DNA of 64,000 nucleotides, taken from Amoeboaphelidium protococcarum (Eukaryota; Aphelidiomycota; Aphelidea). Below, piece after piece: positions 12,062 to 29,045 of this stretch. The stretch is from positions 496,001 to 560,000 of the forward strand of contig JALECJ010000056.1 in NCBI GenBank assembly GCA_023515745.1, read 5' to 3'. Below the pieces are notes generated by a model. It did not search any database, was not told the DNA's origin, and saw nothing but the letters and a program-made list of their open reading frames with translations. The number at the start of each line of letters is the position of its first letter. Position 1 is the first letter of the stretch. A program made the position numbers and the translations under genes.

Positions 12062-13801
12062 ATGAGCTCAGGATTAATAAGTGTGAAAAGATAGAGACTG
12101 CTTGAATCGTTTGTGCAACAGATTATGAGTGAGACGGAGATTATGAGGTCTAATGCCAGCTTGGTAAAAAGTATTGATGATTTTCTTCATGCCGCTGTAG
12201 ACGCTTTACATAAGACGGACTTTCGAAATGCTCTGATAAAGACGCGTCAGATTGTACACTGTTGTCTATCTATGATTGAGGATGGATACGGTTTGAGTTG
12301 TAAAGGCGCGTCCTTTGCAGACCGAATAGCGAGCATCACCTAGAAGTCTCCGCTTAACACTTTCTACAAGGGCCCTACTCTACCTTATGCTCCTGATTAT
12401 CATTTGCAGGTCATGGCATCTCTTGACTAGTTGCGAAAAGTCGGAAATGCAGCTGCTCATGAAGAGAATGATATGGTTACGGACGCGCATCACCGTAAAT
12501 TTTTTGATATTTTGTGTCATGTCATGCTCCTGGTGTCTATCTTTTCGAGCAGTCATGCATCTAATAATCAATAAGGTGGTAGTTCAGTAAATAGTGCTCC
12601 AAGAGAGACTTCTGCTAGTAAACGTAATAACACCTCCAACAACAAGAGCGATAAGTAGCAAAGGATAGATAATGTTTCACCAGTAAAACTATCCGGCAAG
12701 TAAAATACAAGACCTGCGGAGGATAAGAAGGGAAATTCTAATAAGGTTGATAAGGATGCACGCGGTGTGGTAACGACTAAGAATGTTTAAGCAGTCCAAG
12801 ACAATGCTGCTCAGCCTAAACCATGCAAAAAGCACCCACAGATGAAGATTGCGAAAGTATTTTGGATCAAGTAATCATCTGATGAGGCTCAAATAGTATG
12901 GTCCGCCTCAAAATAAGTCTAAAGTAAGATGGGGCATATGTAAATCAAAGTTGATGCCACGATGTGCGCTAAAACTTAGGATAAACTGATCAAATTCAAG
13001 GCGAATACAAAAACAAGTCATACGGTCCAGATCAAATGGCAATGCTCTAAATGCAAGTAGTGGAGCGAATTGAGCGATGTCTATCATTTAAAATCACGAT
13101 CAGGCAAAAAGTTGTAGTAAAGTGATGGGCAACCAGCTGCTTCAAAATCCTCTGAAATTGAAACTGATGATGGAGCTTCGGAGGACGAAGCATCAATTGA
13201 ACAATTGACTCTAAACAGTCTTGACAATGAACGTGATGACGTGGATAGTGATAATGAAGAAAGTGGTGATGAAGAGCAAGACTCGACAGAAATCACCGCG
13301 TCACACTTTGATAAAGACTTGCCTGCCATCGAAACGGCAAAAGATTATCATCCCACTCAGCCGACATTGAATTCATATGCTCTGAAAAGTGACGTGTTCA
13401 CCCTGGTTTCCGTGTTTGATGGCAAAGTTTTAACATTGCGAAATGGAAATATTTCTGTGGAAGAGCCTTTAATTAATGCACCAGAGTAAATGTGGACATT
13501 CAATGATGGATTCCTATCTGCCTAATTAAGCCTGTCATAAGTACTTGATATCTGTGGTTTTTCTGTTCTTCAGGCAGTATTCAAGTTTAAATTTGACGTG
13601 ATTTGCTATGAGAAGAAGGCAATTGATAATAACAATCAAAGATGGATCATGCATGAATCATAGAATGGTACTGTCATATTTGAGTCCATGGTTGGCGCGT
13701 ATGCTCTGGCATCTACAGACACTGATGATAAAGTTGTTGCATAGACCATCAACAAACGCTCACTAAGACAACAATGGAGAATGAATCCATGTTCTTTATG
13801 A
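12062..13801 (+). CDS. DUF4145-like domain fused to a C-terminal beta-trefoil-like domain
   Basis: 579 aa in a single exon, ATG 12062 to TGA 13799. Residues 20-165 form an all-helical unit ending LRKVGNAAAHEEN, typical of DUF4145/HEPN-like modules found beside nucleases and defence proteins. A Ser/Asn/Lys-rich linker follows, then a Cys/His segment (HPQMKIAKVFW ... WQCSKCKQW), an acidic stretch, and about 130 C-terminal residues with two QxW-type motifs (NNQRWIMHES, RQQWRMNP) like a ricin-type trefoil. I do not recognise the whole architecture and know no function. Domain calls rest on short motifs only. Confidence 0.6.
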
Positions 13802-14071
13802 TGAGCATCACTGTGACTATAATCGCAATACTAAAGGAAATAACTTGAAACGAAAAAAATGCTTTTGCTTTATGAAATGACCATTGTAGTCGTTCGACAT
13901 TTTCAAATCGGCCGAATCGAATCAAACCTGAAACGACGATTTTACAGAGCAACTGGAACGTTACACCAAGTCATGTGAAAGAAAAGTAAGAAGGAATGAA
14001 TCTGATCGCGACAATTTTGATTTTTTCTTCTCATTGTAATCACTCTGCAAATTTCAGTTAATATTCATAGT

Positions 14072-16648
14072 ATGAAATTCGCTAAATATTTGGCGGCAGA
14101 AAGTGTGCCTGAATGGAGGCGAAAGTACATTAATTACAAGTATATGAAGAAGCTGCTCAAGGTTATTGAGAAAATTGCCATGGAGAGGGCATAGAGGGAG
14201 TTGGCTCAGTCTTCTGCGTCTGGGCTGCAGAGGCAAAATTCAATATTTTTCACTAGATTACCATCTCCATTTCTTGGAAGTGGTGATAAATTATAGCAAT
14301 AATCGTCGAGTAACTAGAATCTGCCATCCAGATCTGATAGCTTGAAAAGTGATTTTAGTGAAAAATACCTGAATGCGGTGTCCGCTTCAAAGTCTGATCC
14401 TTTAGCTGTGGATGGAGGAAGTCAAAAGCAATTAACTGTGGACACAAAGGATACTATCAAGAGCAAGTCTACAAAGGAAAATCTGTAGTAATAATAATAG
14501 GCACCTTCTCCATCTAAACTGAGATATTCACCGTCAATTAGAAAGTTTATGGACCGAGCCCGTGGACGCAGTCGCTCTTAATATTAAACCAATGTTGTAT
14601 CTCCTCTTGGAGTTAAGCCTATGGATGAGGAGGAAACTTTATAATCAATTCTGGCTACTAAAAGTGAATAGGAGCGCAAGTTTTTTTAGTTTTTGGATGA
14701 AGAATTGGAGAAGATTAATGATTTCTATGTCCAGCGAGAGAATGACTGTCGACAAAAGTTGGAGACGCTTTAGAATTAATGTGCAATTTATGAGGAGGAA
14801 GTTGTAAAGAAGAAGCAGCTGTAAAAATCAGGTTATGTAGCAGGATCGGCCGAAGATAATAGTAATAATAATACTTAAGCTGGAGCTGGAGGTGCATAAT
14901 CGGCAGCTGATAATGAAGAGTAGAATCTGATGACTATTCGCTCGGGTGCGTTCTCTTTGAATTATAAACGCGCTTTTAAATCGTCTAAAAATGCTAAAGC
15001 TTAGTTAAGAAATGCTCTGATGGAGTATTATCGCTATCTTGAATTGTTGAAGAATTTCTAGATTCTGAATTACACTGGATTCGTGAAGATTTTGAAAAAG
15101 TTTGACAAGACTGCCGGGTGGAAGAGTCAGGCGTTGTACATGCATAAAGTCGATGCGAAATACTTTCATACCTCCAATGTAGTTGATGGATTTCTGTCTC
15201 AGACAGAGTAGTTATTTCTAAAGTTTTTTGCTGGTGGCAACAAGAAGGAAGCTAGGTAGTAGTTGCGGCTCCCTAATTATAAGTAGAAGACTCATCATAG
15301 CACCATGTGGAGGATTGGTCTTTACATTGGACTTTCTATTCCTGTGCTGGTGAGGACTTTTGCGCAGCTGATTGATCTTGACTATCGCTAGAGATTTCCA
15401 GAGACATCAGATCTTGTTCAGATTTATGCTGGTTTTAGTATACCGATTATATTCATGTTCTTGTTTGCTATTAATCAGTATGGTTGGACAATGGCTAATA
15501 TTAATTATAAATTCATATTTGAACTAGATCCTCGAGACAATCTGGACTATCATTAGTTTACCGAGTTTGGAGCTTTCCTGTTCATGTTGTGGAGCTATTT
15601 TGTTTATCTCACCTTTGTGAATCCATTCGAATCTTTCTTTGATATCAGGTTGTACTATCCTCTGATATTTCTATGTGTGGTTGTGGTGCTTCTTGTCACC
15701 CCGGTACCTGTGTTTTATTGGACTTCTCGTAGATGGATGTTGCAGACATTATTCCGATTGCTGATATCCCCCAGGTATGCTGTTGAGTATAGAGATTTCT
15801 TTATCGCTGATGAACTGTGTTCTATGGTTTATTTCTTGTCTAGTATATAGCTGTTTGTCTGTGTTTACATTAATGATTTTGATGATACTGCCAAAGTTTG
15901 TAATATTGGTGCAGCTGCGTTCTCTCCGGCCATCAATCTTCTTCCGTCATGGATTAGATTTTTATAGTGTCTGCGTCGTTGGTATGATACCCGTCTAGCG
16001 TTTCCTCATCTTGTCAATGGAGGCAAGTATTTTGTCGCGATGCTCACTGGATGGCTCTCTATGATTTACAACCAGAATAGGACCACAGCCACTCTGACTA
16101 TATGGATCATTTCTACCATTCTCACGACGTGTTACGCTTACAATTGGGACATTCTGATGGATTGGGGATTTTTTGCCAAGGGATCAAAGAACAAGTACTT
16201 GCGAAATGATCTGTTTTATGAGCATAAGTGGGTGTACTATTTTGCGATTGTGAGTAATTTCTTTCTCAGGATATCGTGGGTGTGGCAGGTATCTGTCGGT
16301 CTATGGGGATAGAGTATTGATATTAGAGCACTGCTATATGCATTGGCTTTAATGGAAATTCTGAGAAGATTCCAGTGGAATTTCTTCCGTATGGAGAATG
16401 AGCACTTGAACAACTGCGGTCAGTTTAGAGCCATCAAGGAAATTCCGCTCCCATTTGAGATTAGGGAGGATAATGGCTCTGATGTGGACGTGGAGATGGT
16501 GTAAATGGATAGCGGCGGCGGCAATGGCGACGATGATGGATCTGATAATAGTGGATCCAAGAAGTCTAACAGAGCAGTATCACCTTTTGATGTCAGTCAT
16601 AGTGAAAGAGAATTTACGCCTAGATTAGAACGTAGACATCGTCTTTGA
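14072..16648 (+). CDS. SYG1: SYG1/XPR1-type phosphate exporter (SPX + EXS)
   Basis: 858 aa in one frame, ATG 14072 to TGA 16646. The N-terminus [28 protein letters not shown] is the SPX entry. The SPX second half ([14 protein letters not shown]... [15 protein letters not shown]) lies near residues 305-345 after a long Ser/Gln-rich insertion. The EXS part has [31 protein letters not shown] and [18 protein letters not shown]. It exports phosphate under inositol-pyrophosphate control in the plasma membrane or Golgi. The insertion contains runs of TAG/TAA glutamines. A 5' UTR intron is possible at 13986-14057 (GTAAG...TTCAG). Confidence 0.92.
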
Positions 16649-16815
16649 TTTATAACCTTCTTGTAATCTGATTAAAAAGATTTGCACACATTGTACATCA
16701 TGCTAGAGAAACTAAAGAGTTATTAAGATTTGACCATAAAGATTTGTTAAATAGAATCTATTTGCACATGGGCATTTAATTTAAATAAATATCAACAGCA
16801 CTTAAATACATCAGC

Positions 16816-17619
16816 ATGATACACCTAGTGACAAACCAAAGCATTGACCTGATCGATAAAGGCAGTAAAGTACAACCTGCGAATAGAGGCACTCTGGTGG
16901 AAAGTATCTCAACTTTGCAGGCATGTGAATTAAAACAATCATCACTCGCAGCTATGAGCCAGAAATCTAGACAATCACATGCTCAAGCACACAACACAAC
17001 ACCATAATGTGCTGAGCCAGTGAAGATCAGCGCTGTTAACTTACATCATCATCAGCATTCAAGCGTTACCATCGATATCTATAAACTTCTATTCTATAAA
17101 CTTGATCTCACAAGAAGCAGGAGAGAATTTGATAAAATGGCTTCAGACACTCATCAAAGTGACTAATCGCAGCGACACTGATTAATCGTGCATTGACGAG
17201 CATCGAAACACAGCGACAAGTTCCACATATAATAGTAGACGCAGACTTGCAATGTCTACACCTCTTAAACCAGCCAGATAATATTTAAGGCCAGTGAGTT
17301 TTATAATTGGCGTATAGAGCTTCCCTTTCATTTTAAACAGAGTTCATAGAAATTGGCAGTTAATCCTACAGACCCTTTCTACAAAGATCTGTTTTCGCTA
17401 GTTCCCCTGCCACATTTATAGTGGTTCCAGCAAATCATTAGCAAAGTCAGCGGTGCTCAAAGTCAAATTTTAAGCACTTCATATTGTGTGGACCCATTGC
17501 AGATGATAAACTCTGACTCTTCTCTCTCTCTCAACCCCGATAACCAAACGGAATCAGGGAGAGGAACCGTCGGTCATAAAAAAAACAAGACGATTCGTTT
17601 GTTGACTCGGAAGGATTGA
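16816..17619 (+). CDS. Unrecognised protein, three-exon model
   Basis: Tentative join of 16816-17158, 17214-17293 and 17341-17619, giving 233 aa that end at TGA 17617. Both introns (55 and 47 bp) are GT-AG and are needed to cross TGA-containing stretches while keeping frame. The C-terminal part (KLAVNPTDPFYKDLF ... LPHLQWFQQII) looks like real protein; the N-terminal part is Gln/Ser/His-rich and weaker. A shorter gene starting at ATG 17252 is an alternative. No family recognised. Confidence 0.33.
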
Positions 17620-17815
17620 CACGGAAAGACTGTCAAAAATAAGGCGAAGACTGCGCAGACTTCGCGTTAATCTCAGGTAAGAGGAGGCGTCCGCGTACCT
17701 TTAAGAAGAAGCCACTGCACGTTCTCAGCTAAAGGGCTAAGCAAATGAAGCCGAAAATTTCATCGAATATCCTGAATGAATAGTTACAGTATGTTCTATT
17801 ATCACAAACTAAAGT

Positions 17816-18727
17816 TCACGTTTTGCGCCTTATAACACAGACTATTCCATCCCATGTGGCAGTCATAACAGCTTCACAATGCACAGGAGAGGGGGAAGAC
17901 TGCCAATCAAAACTCAAATGATGCACGTTGTAACAACTCTTTACGTAATCCACATCATGTCTCACACGATCAAGTGTACTGATACCATGAGACTCATCAC
18001 TTGGCGTGTTTATAATAAAGTCAAAGAAACTCTATCCAATCAGCTCCTAGTCAGAGTGTTCAAGCACTTCCTGTGATCCCATGCTGGCAAACATTATCGT
18101 GGCCTTGTACGTGTATCTATTCAGTATGAGGCAGACACGAGGCTCTTTTAAAGAATCTGCCTGATTTTCCCACGTCAGAGTGTCAGAAAGCATCTACATG
18201 ATCACAGTCTTCCTAGTGGACCAGTTCTCAACCTCAATTAATCCCTGCGGACCAATCTTGACAATATCCTCTGCCGATTACCGAAACGATATACTGTTGG
18301 CATTAAACTCATGGTGTGCACCAATAACTACACAGCAGTCATAGCATGTGTTTATGAGAAAGTCCATTTTACGGTAAAACAGCTGCCCATCTGGACTCTT
18401 ATTCAAAAAACGCACAGTCATTATACGCGCAATAACAGACTCGGATAGATTGACCACATGATTTCGCTGTATAGCCTCAATCTCATCCGGATGGAAGAAG
18501 GCATATGAGCTCTTCCCAATCATCTCTTCTTATGTGAATCCAGTCAGATCAGTGACCGATGGACTGACCCAGAGCACAGAGCTATTCGGTGTCATGTCTG
18601 TAAATAGGAAATAATTAGTTGATTTATGATCAAGATCCACAATCTCAGCAGTCGTCTTCTTTTTACTCAGCGGAGCATCCTTAGGAGGATTGCCATTGCT
18701 CTGTTTCCCACTTCTAGTGGTAGGCAT
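17816..18727 (-). CDS. Protein with two PAS domains
   Basis: 303 aa, ATG 18727 to TGA 17816, no intron. A short basic start (MPTTRSGKQ) is followed by PAS 1 at about 35-165, with the classic WVSPSVTDLTGFTQEEMIGKSSYAFFHPDE, and PAS 2 at about 195-300, with ILNRYTYKATIMFAS and EHSDQELIGQSFFDFI. The arrangement recalls the small two-PAS proteins of early fungi and the PAS pair of white-collar or bHLH-PAS factors, but no DNA-binding motif is visible. PAS domains sense ligands, light or redox, or mediate dimerisation. The specific role is unknown. Confidence 0.7.
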
Positions 18728-19654
18728 CTTCAGTTAATCTAACTTTGTATAATATATAACTTACTATGTATAAGTGGAGTAGATGGTATAAAAATGTATA
18801 ATAATACAATCTAAACCTAAGGAGTTGATCTTGTTCCAGTAAGTAGAGACAATGTATAAATGTAAGACCAGCAGAGATTTAATTAAAATAGATACTATTA
18901 CTTGTGCAATCCAAAAAAAATTATGCTAATAAGTATGAGATGCACAAAATCTTGATCAGCAAACAGATATCTCTTCTTCACAATACTTTAATGGGTAGGT
19001 AGATTGCAGGAGATGGTATACGGATAAACTCCTGTCAGACGATAATTGATAAAATAACAATGCTATAGATTATTCAGCGGCAGACACAATAGATTAGCGT
19101 AGTAGTAGCAGCGATAAAAATAAACTGTGCGTATTAGATTACGTTGTGTAAGTATGTCTTTATGCAATCGAATGGAGCTTCTTATCTACCAAGAGATGTT
19201 TATACTAGTTTTTCGGAGCGCGAGAGAAAATGTCGGAGGTTGATCCGATGGAGGCGACATCTCTCAATCTCAACACGTCCTGTCTGTCTGTCTGTCTGTC
19301 GCTCAGTAAGGGGCTTGATCAATATAACGTGATAATAATAATTCTAAAGACTGCGGCAACCTATATACTCCGTCCTAAGATGCGTGTTTTTGACTTAATA
19401 ATAATGGAACTATACGTGTAGAAACTTGTTTAACTTTGTGTAACTTTGTGTGTACATTTATCGGTCGGTAAAGTGATTCATTGTTACGATACAAGGGTCG
19501 TTATACAGTAGACGCGTTGAATGCTCAGATGGGAGATTGTTAGATTCAAATCGAGCAGGTGATCGCGTATAACACTGTGCATCTAATAGTAACACTAAAA
19601 CATAATAAAGGAAGCAAAACAGTCATTATGAAGCCTGACTATATAAGATATACA
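18728..19654. other. Intergenic stretch between PAS gene and TyrRS
   Basis: 927 bp without a protein-like frame. It carries a short (TGTC)n microsatellite at 19281-19300 and a doubled TAACTTTGTG near 19430. The PAS gene promoter is expected close to 18728-18900. Confidence 0.4.
19281..19300. repeat. TGTC microsatellite
   Basis: Five perfect copies of the tetranucleotide TGTC. Confidence 0.9.
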
Positions 19655-20902
19655 TCAAGCAGTGTCTTACTAAGCGGACGCGTCTGATTGTTGCACAGAA
19701 GCCTTTTAAGCTGACTATTACTTCTTCTACTGCTTCTTGGATACCTTCTCAGCCTTCACAGGCGGTGGAGGTGGAGGATAAGCCAACTCGGTCAGCTTCA
19801 TTAACTCAGGATCTGCATTCCACATTTCACGTATTGGAGTCAGAAGGCTATTGATAGCATCAGCGATACCCTTCTTCAAATCAGCTGGGTGCAGTTACTT
19901 GCTGGCAAACTGATCATGAAGCTCCTGATACGTGCCAAATTGTAAATCACCTCCCCACTCTGCCTTTCTCGTAATAACCAGACCCTCAGTCTTCTTCTGC
20001 AGAGAGTACAGCGGGAATAGCACAAACTTGGCGAATGAAAGCAGACCATTATCTTCGACGTTACCCTCCTCACAGAATGCCTTCTTGATCTTCTTCTCCA
20101 CCGTCTTGGCATCATCCAATAAGTCGATCTTGCTATCAACATCAGATGAACTCATTTTGGAGCCCATCAGTCCGGGAACCATAAAGTTCATCAGATGTGC
20201 TCGCTTCGTGTAGCCCAGCACGGGTAGATACTTCTCGGCATAGGTGAAGATCTTTCGCTAATCAGTGCCTCCAAACTGGGCATCGACATCCAGATACTCT
20301 TCATCCAGTGCTTGCAATCCGGGATAAATGAGGCCACTAAGAAGCGGATGTTCGACATTCTTCACCACCTCAGAACCGGCTTTACGCGCATCATGCTCAG
20401 TCACTACTGACGCCAATCGATAACTGTCCAGCGTGTACTTCTCGCTCAGCTAAAACGAGGTTCCCACCACAAACTACAGCTAATCAATAGGTACACCAAG
20501 AGCTAATAAAGTCTTTTCAATCAGAGCGCGATAATACTTGATTCTGTAGGTGAGCAATTCCCATGGCGCCTTCTAATTATCCAGATATGCGTGCAGATCG
20601 GCCAGCAAAATTTTGACCACACAACCAGCATGTAGAAAGTCGGCGAGTTTACTCAGAGGTACTAAATATCCAATATGAGGCTTTCCCGTAGTAGCCGTTC
20701 CCCAATACATCTTCAGCGAACGATCCCTCACCACAGCCTCGATTTAATCGCGGCCCAGGACTTCCTGCAGATTGCGGGTGATCAAGTCCATCTTCTCCTC
20801 AAAAGACATACCATCTGCAGCATTATTCACAGGCTAATTACTGGACACTTTCATGTGCTCCACACTTTTTGCAATAGTCTCCAAATGATTTTCCTACGAC
20901 AT
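19655..20902 (-). CDS. TYS1: Tyrosyl-tRNA synthetase, cytosolic type
   Basis: 415 aa, ATG 20902 to TGA 19655, single exon. Class I synthetase that charges tRNA-Tyr. The HIGH-like signature reads GKPHIGYL near residue 74, and KMSSS appears as [23 protein letters not shown] uses TAG for the invariant Gln, another direct support for the code. The tail is proline-rich ([10 protein letters not shown]) and then Lys/Gln-rich, with no EMAP-II-like domain. Length fits the yeast Tys1 type (394 aa). Confidence 0.95.
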
Positions 20903-21073
20903 AATTGTTTACTTTTAATGTTAAAAGTTTTGCGAATTAGACAGTAAAGGAACTTTATTTAAAGCCGAAGATGAAAATCGATCAGATCAAATGCCGAACA
21001 ATGAGCGAAAGATTTTAATGACTGAAAGAGCTGAAGTAATTTATGGTATTTAGTCTGTATTTTCATCTTTAAT

Positions 21074-25837
<4,764 letters not shown>

Positions 25838-26031
25838 TCTAAGTTCCACTAATATTTCACACTCTTTATGCACTACTGTAGAAGAATACAGTAAGCCTTG
25901 GAATAGAGAAGGAAAAGATGAAGCGTATAACTTGCTCTTTTCCGATTCGCGTCGTCGTTCGTTCCAATTCAGATCGATCACCTGAGCCAGTTTTGTTCTT
26001 TCATCTGCTACCCTCTCTCCTTTCCTTGAGC

Positions 26032-26054
26032 GTGTGTGTGTGTGTGTGTGTGTG
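26032..26054. repeat. (GT)n microsatellite
   Basis: An uninterrupted GT dinucleotide run of about 23 bp. Confidence 0.95.
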
Positions 26055-26489
26055 CATTTCTTTTGTTAAGTGCAGCACGTGTGGTGAAAGAGAACGATTC
26101 TTCTTCGTATACTTTTCTCATTAGATCACTTTTAATAGTATTGCATAAAATAAGATAGTAGTAGGCGATGCCTAACAGCTCGCCCGTTAGTAAAGTAATC
26201 TTCGCTTTCGCTCGATCAGATAGACACACAGAAACGTGCTTTAATATCTCAGAGAACGATGGTCTTATTTGTTCGATTGCTCGAAGCGAACCTCATTTTG
26301 TGATTTTGGTAGTAAGCTATCGTTCACCTTACTGAGTGATACAAAGACGTTCATATGTTTATCAATTTATTTTATTGAAACCGTATTTCGAAGCTCTTTA
26401 TATCGGTTTAGCTAAGTACGCTTTTGTGTGAGGAGATACACGCCAGACAGAGCGCATACTTATTAGTAGTAGTCTAGTAGTAGTCTCTT

Positions 26490-26690
26490 TTGATCCATTT
26501 AAAGAGGGGTGCCCAATGATACCGTTTTCGCTTCGGTCCTTTTAGACCGAGGCTAGTTGGGTTGAGACTTTGAAAAAGGGGAGTTGAACCCCACACCGCT
26601 CTGGTATGATCTGAGTCATCAGATCTAATTGATTCTTTGCCTAGGCGTTGGCACACGATACGCCCTGCGCATACTTACTAAGTCAGCTCA
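26490..26690. ncRNA. Possible structured non-coding RNA (strand unknown)
   Basis: Three perfect or near-perfect hairpins lie close together: CTTCGGTC/GACCGAGG with a 6-nt loop (26531-26552), GGGG/CCCC around a 7-nt TTCAACT-like loop resembling a tRNA T-arm (26578-26592), and GATCTGA/TCAGATC with a 4-nt loop (26608-26625). The GC content is higher than the flanks. I could not fold it into a tRNA because no matching acceptor stem was found, and it does not show U1-U6, 5S, SRP or RNase P signatures. A minus-strand 60-codon frame covers it but looks unlike protein. Confidence 0.25.
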
Positions 26691-27175
26691 TGTTACGCGT
26701 TTGATTGAAAACTTCAGTAACGAATAACCATTGGTTTTTTGTCAACAATCTTATACTGAAGTTTCTCTTCTATGGCCTGAAGTTATAATGAAGAAGAACA
26801 ATTATGAGTAAACCTCAAAGTGATATCTGGTTCAAAATAAATAACGTCAGTCTAATACGGAAGGAAGTTGGTCTTGTTTTGATAATCTAATATTTACACT
26901 GTATATATTGTACTTCCTATCAAGCGCCAAGTGATATAGAAACACTATGAATATCGCAGCGGAAATTGTAATCATAAAGTATAATGAAAGCCTTTGGAAG
27001 TGTCGTGCCATTAAGTGCATCAGATACTTTAATCATTTTGACATGACACCGTATTCACCTTGACAATCCATCTGTCAATAATTAAAAAGTAAGTTCTAAC
27101 AAAAAGCTGGATAGTGATTATTTACATCCACGCTTTATCTGCATTTGCCATATCTAGGCAATTAGCAAATCTTGT

Positions 27176-27424
27176 TCATTGCTGGTGCCGCGGAAGAGAT
27201 TCAACCACATACCACCTTTAAGCTTTCAGCTTCCAGTTCTGATTTTGGCATAATTTGAAAAAAGGGATTTGAATTTCGAATAAATTTTCCGACATAAACT
27301 TATACAATCTTATTTACATAATCTCAGTAACATCGGACGATGTCTTTTAAAAACTTTCCAAATCTTCAACATAATCATTGGGATTTCCAACAATGCAGTA
27401 AATGCTTACACAACCGCTTGGCAT
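27176..27424 (-). CDS. Small orphan ORF
   Basis: 82 codons from ATG 27424 to TGA 27176. The composition is protein-like (GCVSIYCIVGNPNDYVEDL, later NWKLKAQRWYVVES), but no family is recognised. It sits in a gene-poor stretch next to a Helitron relic, so it may be a fragment of a mobile element. Confidence 0.25.
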
Positions 27425-28369
27425 GTTAACAAAGTTAGTTGATAAACATCAACGCCATAATTATACTAATTTTTCATAAGTCAGAGACATACTACTGACA
27501 TTGACTTATCTCCGAACAACATAGTTTCTAAAGTGGGATTAAAGTCACGACGACAGGCCGTGTGTTTGAACATTCTCGGTGCGACGTTTCGTTTGCGAGA
27601 GCGCACGGACCTTGTTTGTGAGCGCCTCACCTAAATTGCAGTTGAAACTTCAATCGACTTTTTGGACCCTTAAAAATTGAGAAGTAAAAATTCTATCCGC
27701 GAGTGGCAAGGTTTTGGCGCAAGAGAAGTTTTATGGTGAAATCGGTTTAATCATAGCTTTCTTCCTCATCGACTTTTAAATCCCATAATTTCGCGCTTTA
27801 TTTCGGCCCCCCTGTGGTTTGTTTGTTACTTTCACACACGCGCGATAGACCAAATTAGTTTGCTCACCCTTACGGGCGAGCAATTAAAGCCTGTGCGACT
27901 AGTCGCATGCGGCCCGTCCCGAACCGTGTCTCTTCTTAATTGAACTTTATGCGATGACAATGACGATAATGTCGTTTTGCATTGGACATATCGTGAATGG
28001 TGAAAAACGACTTGAAAATATTTTAAAACATACAAATATTTATTCACCATATTCATCGAATTTATTACAACGCATCTTCAGATCAGTATGAGCGACTCGT
28101 ATTTCAGTGGTGATCAGTCAATGCATAAATTTCAATCTTTTCGCCGGTGCTGGTGCAATCTCCGCGTCTGGAGATGGTTGTGGCAATACGATTGGCATTT
28201 CACCGCGCTTGGTTATGATTACTTAGTTTGCAAATATAGTCTGATGCAGTTTTGGCCATTTAGCTTTCTGTCAGGCATTTCTGTGCCCTTCACTTGACTC
28301 ACTGCCAACACATGATCACCTTTGCGTAACACGACAGTGGCGCTACCGTCTAATAAAGGCTAAAAATTG

Positions 28370-29011
28370 ATGAACAAGTTGATCAAGTGCTCAGCTCAGT
28401 CCTCCTATTCATCCCTTCATCGACACAGAATGCGGAATGAATTGCATTCAATCTCTTAGTTTAATGGAACACCTCACTACTTCATAACGTTGAATCCAGC
28501 TGATATTAATAGTGCTTTGCTTTAGGTGTTTTAAGGGCGAGATATTGATTTGAAGACTCTGGTGCCGAAAAATATGCCGGTGTATCGCGAGCGTGTCATG
28601 AACGTTGTACTAAATCCTTGGGCGGCAGCTAAAAATTTTGATTGTGTCGTACGCGCTTTTATCGAAGTTTTACTCTGGTGTGGGACAAAGATCATCCTGG
28701 CATTTTTGGGCCTGTCCAATCCAATTACCGTTGGCAAGACTCTGAGATCGTACCAATTTCTTACTAAGACTCTTTTAGCACGATTGGCGAATTACCACTT
28801 GTCTGGAATCAGGTAAATATCCATGCGAATCCTAAATTTTATCTTGCGAAGATTAAGGTAGAGTACCTTGAATGTAATTGACTGCCTCTCTTTGACTTTC
28901 AGTGAATTCAACCTGACACGATGTTAAGACTTACAGCGACTAGACGACAAATTTGTTCGAACTTTACTTAGTCCAATCATATCCTATCATCACCACAGCA
29001 AATACAGGTGA
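28370..29011 (+). mobile_element. Helitron replicase (helitron-like N domain) remnant
   Basis: A 213-codon frame, ATG 28370 to TGA 29009. Residues 10-105 follow the helitron-helicase-like N-terminal domain: SSLHRHRMRNEL, then GTPHYFITLNPADINSALL, GRDIDLKTLVP, ERVMNVVLNPWAAAKNFD and VVRAFIEVLL. The segment that should continue with the GVLG..AYYG..E.QGRGTLH block is unrecognisable, and no Rep HUH motif or helicase follows. It therefore looks like a truncated, decayed copy. Helitron ends (5' TC, 3' CTRR with hairpin) were not found. Confidence 0.55.
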
Positions 29012-29045
29012 ATCTATCTTCAGTCAGATGAATGATATAATTACG

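Larger units (their letters stand above)
25838..28369. other. Gene-poor 2.5-kb region
   Basis: Apart from a (GT)n tract, a hairpin-rich stretch at 26490-26690 and a weak 82-codon frame at 27176-27424, no gene was recognised. The AROM promoter is expected just right of 25838. Confidence 0.45.

Noticed and set aside
26560-26680. tRNA (selenocysteine or Leu/Ser type)
   Set aside because: A T-arm-like hairpin and a long hairpin are present, but no acceptor stem or D-arm pairs with them in either orientation.
28088-28297. 69-codon plus-strand frame rich in Trp and Cys before the Helitron relic
   Set aside because: Composition is implausible and it could not be linked to the Helitron frame by splicing.
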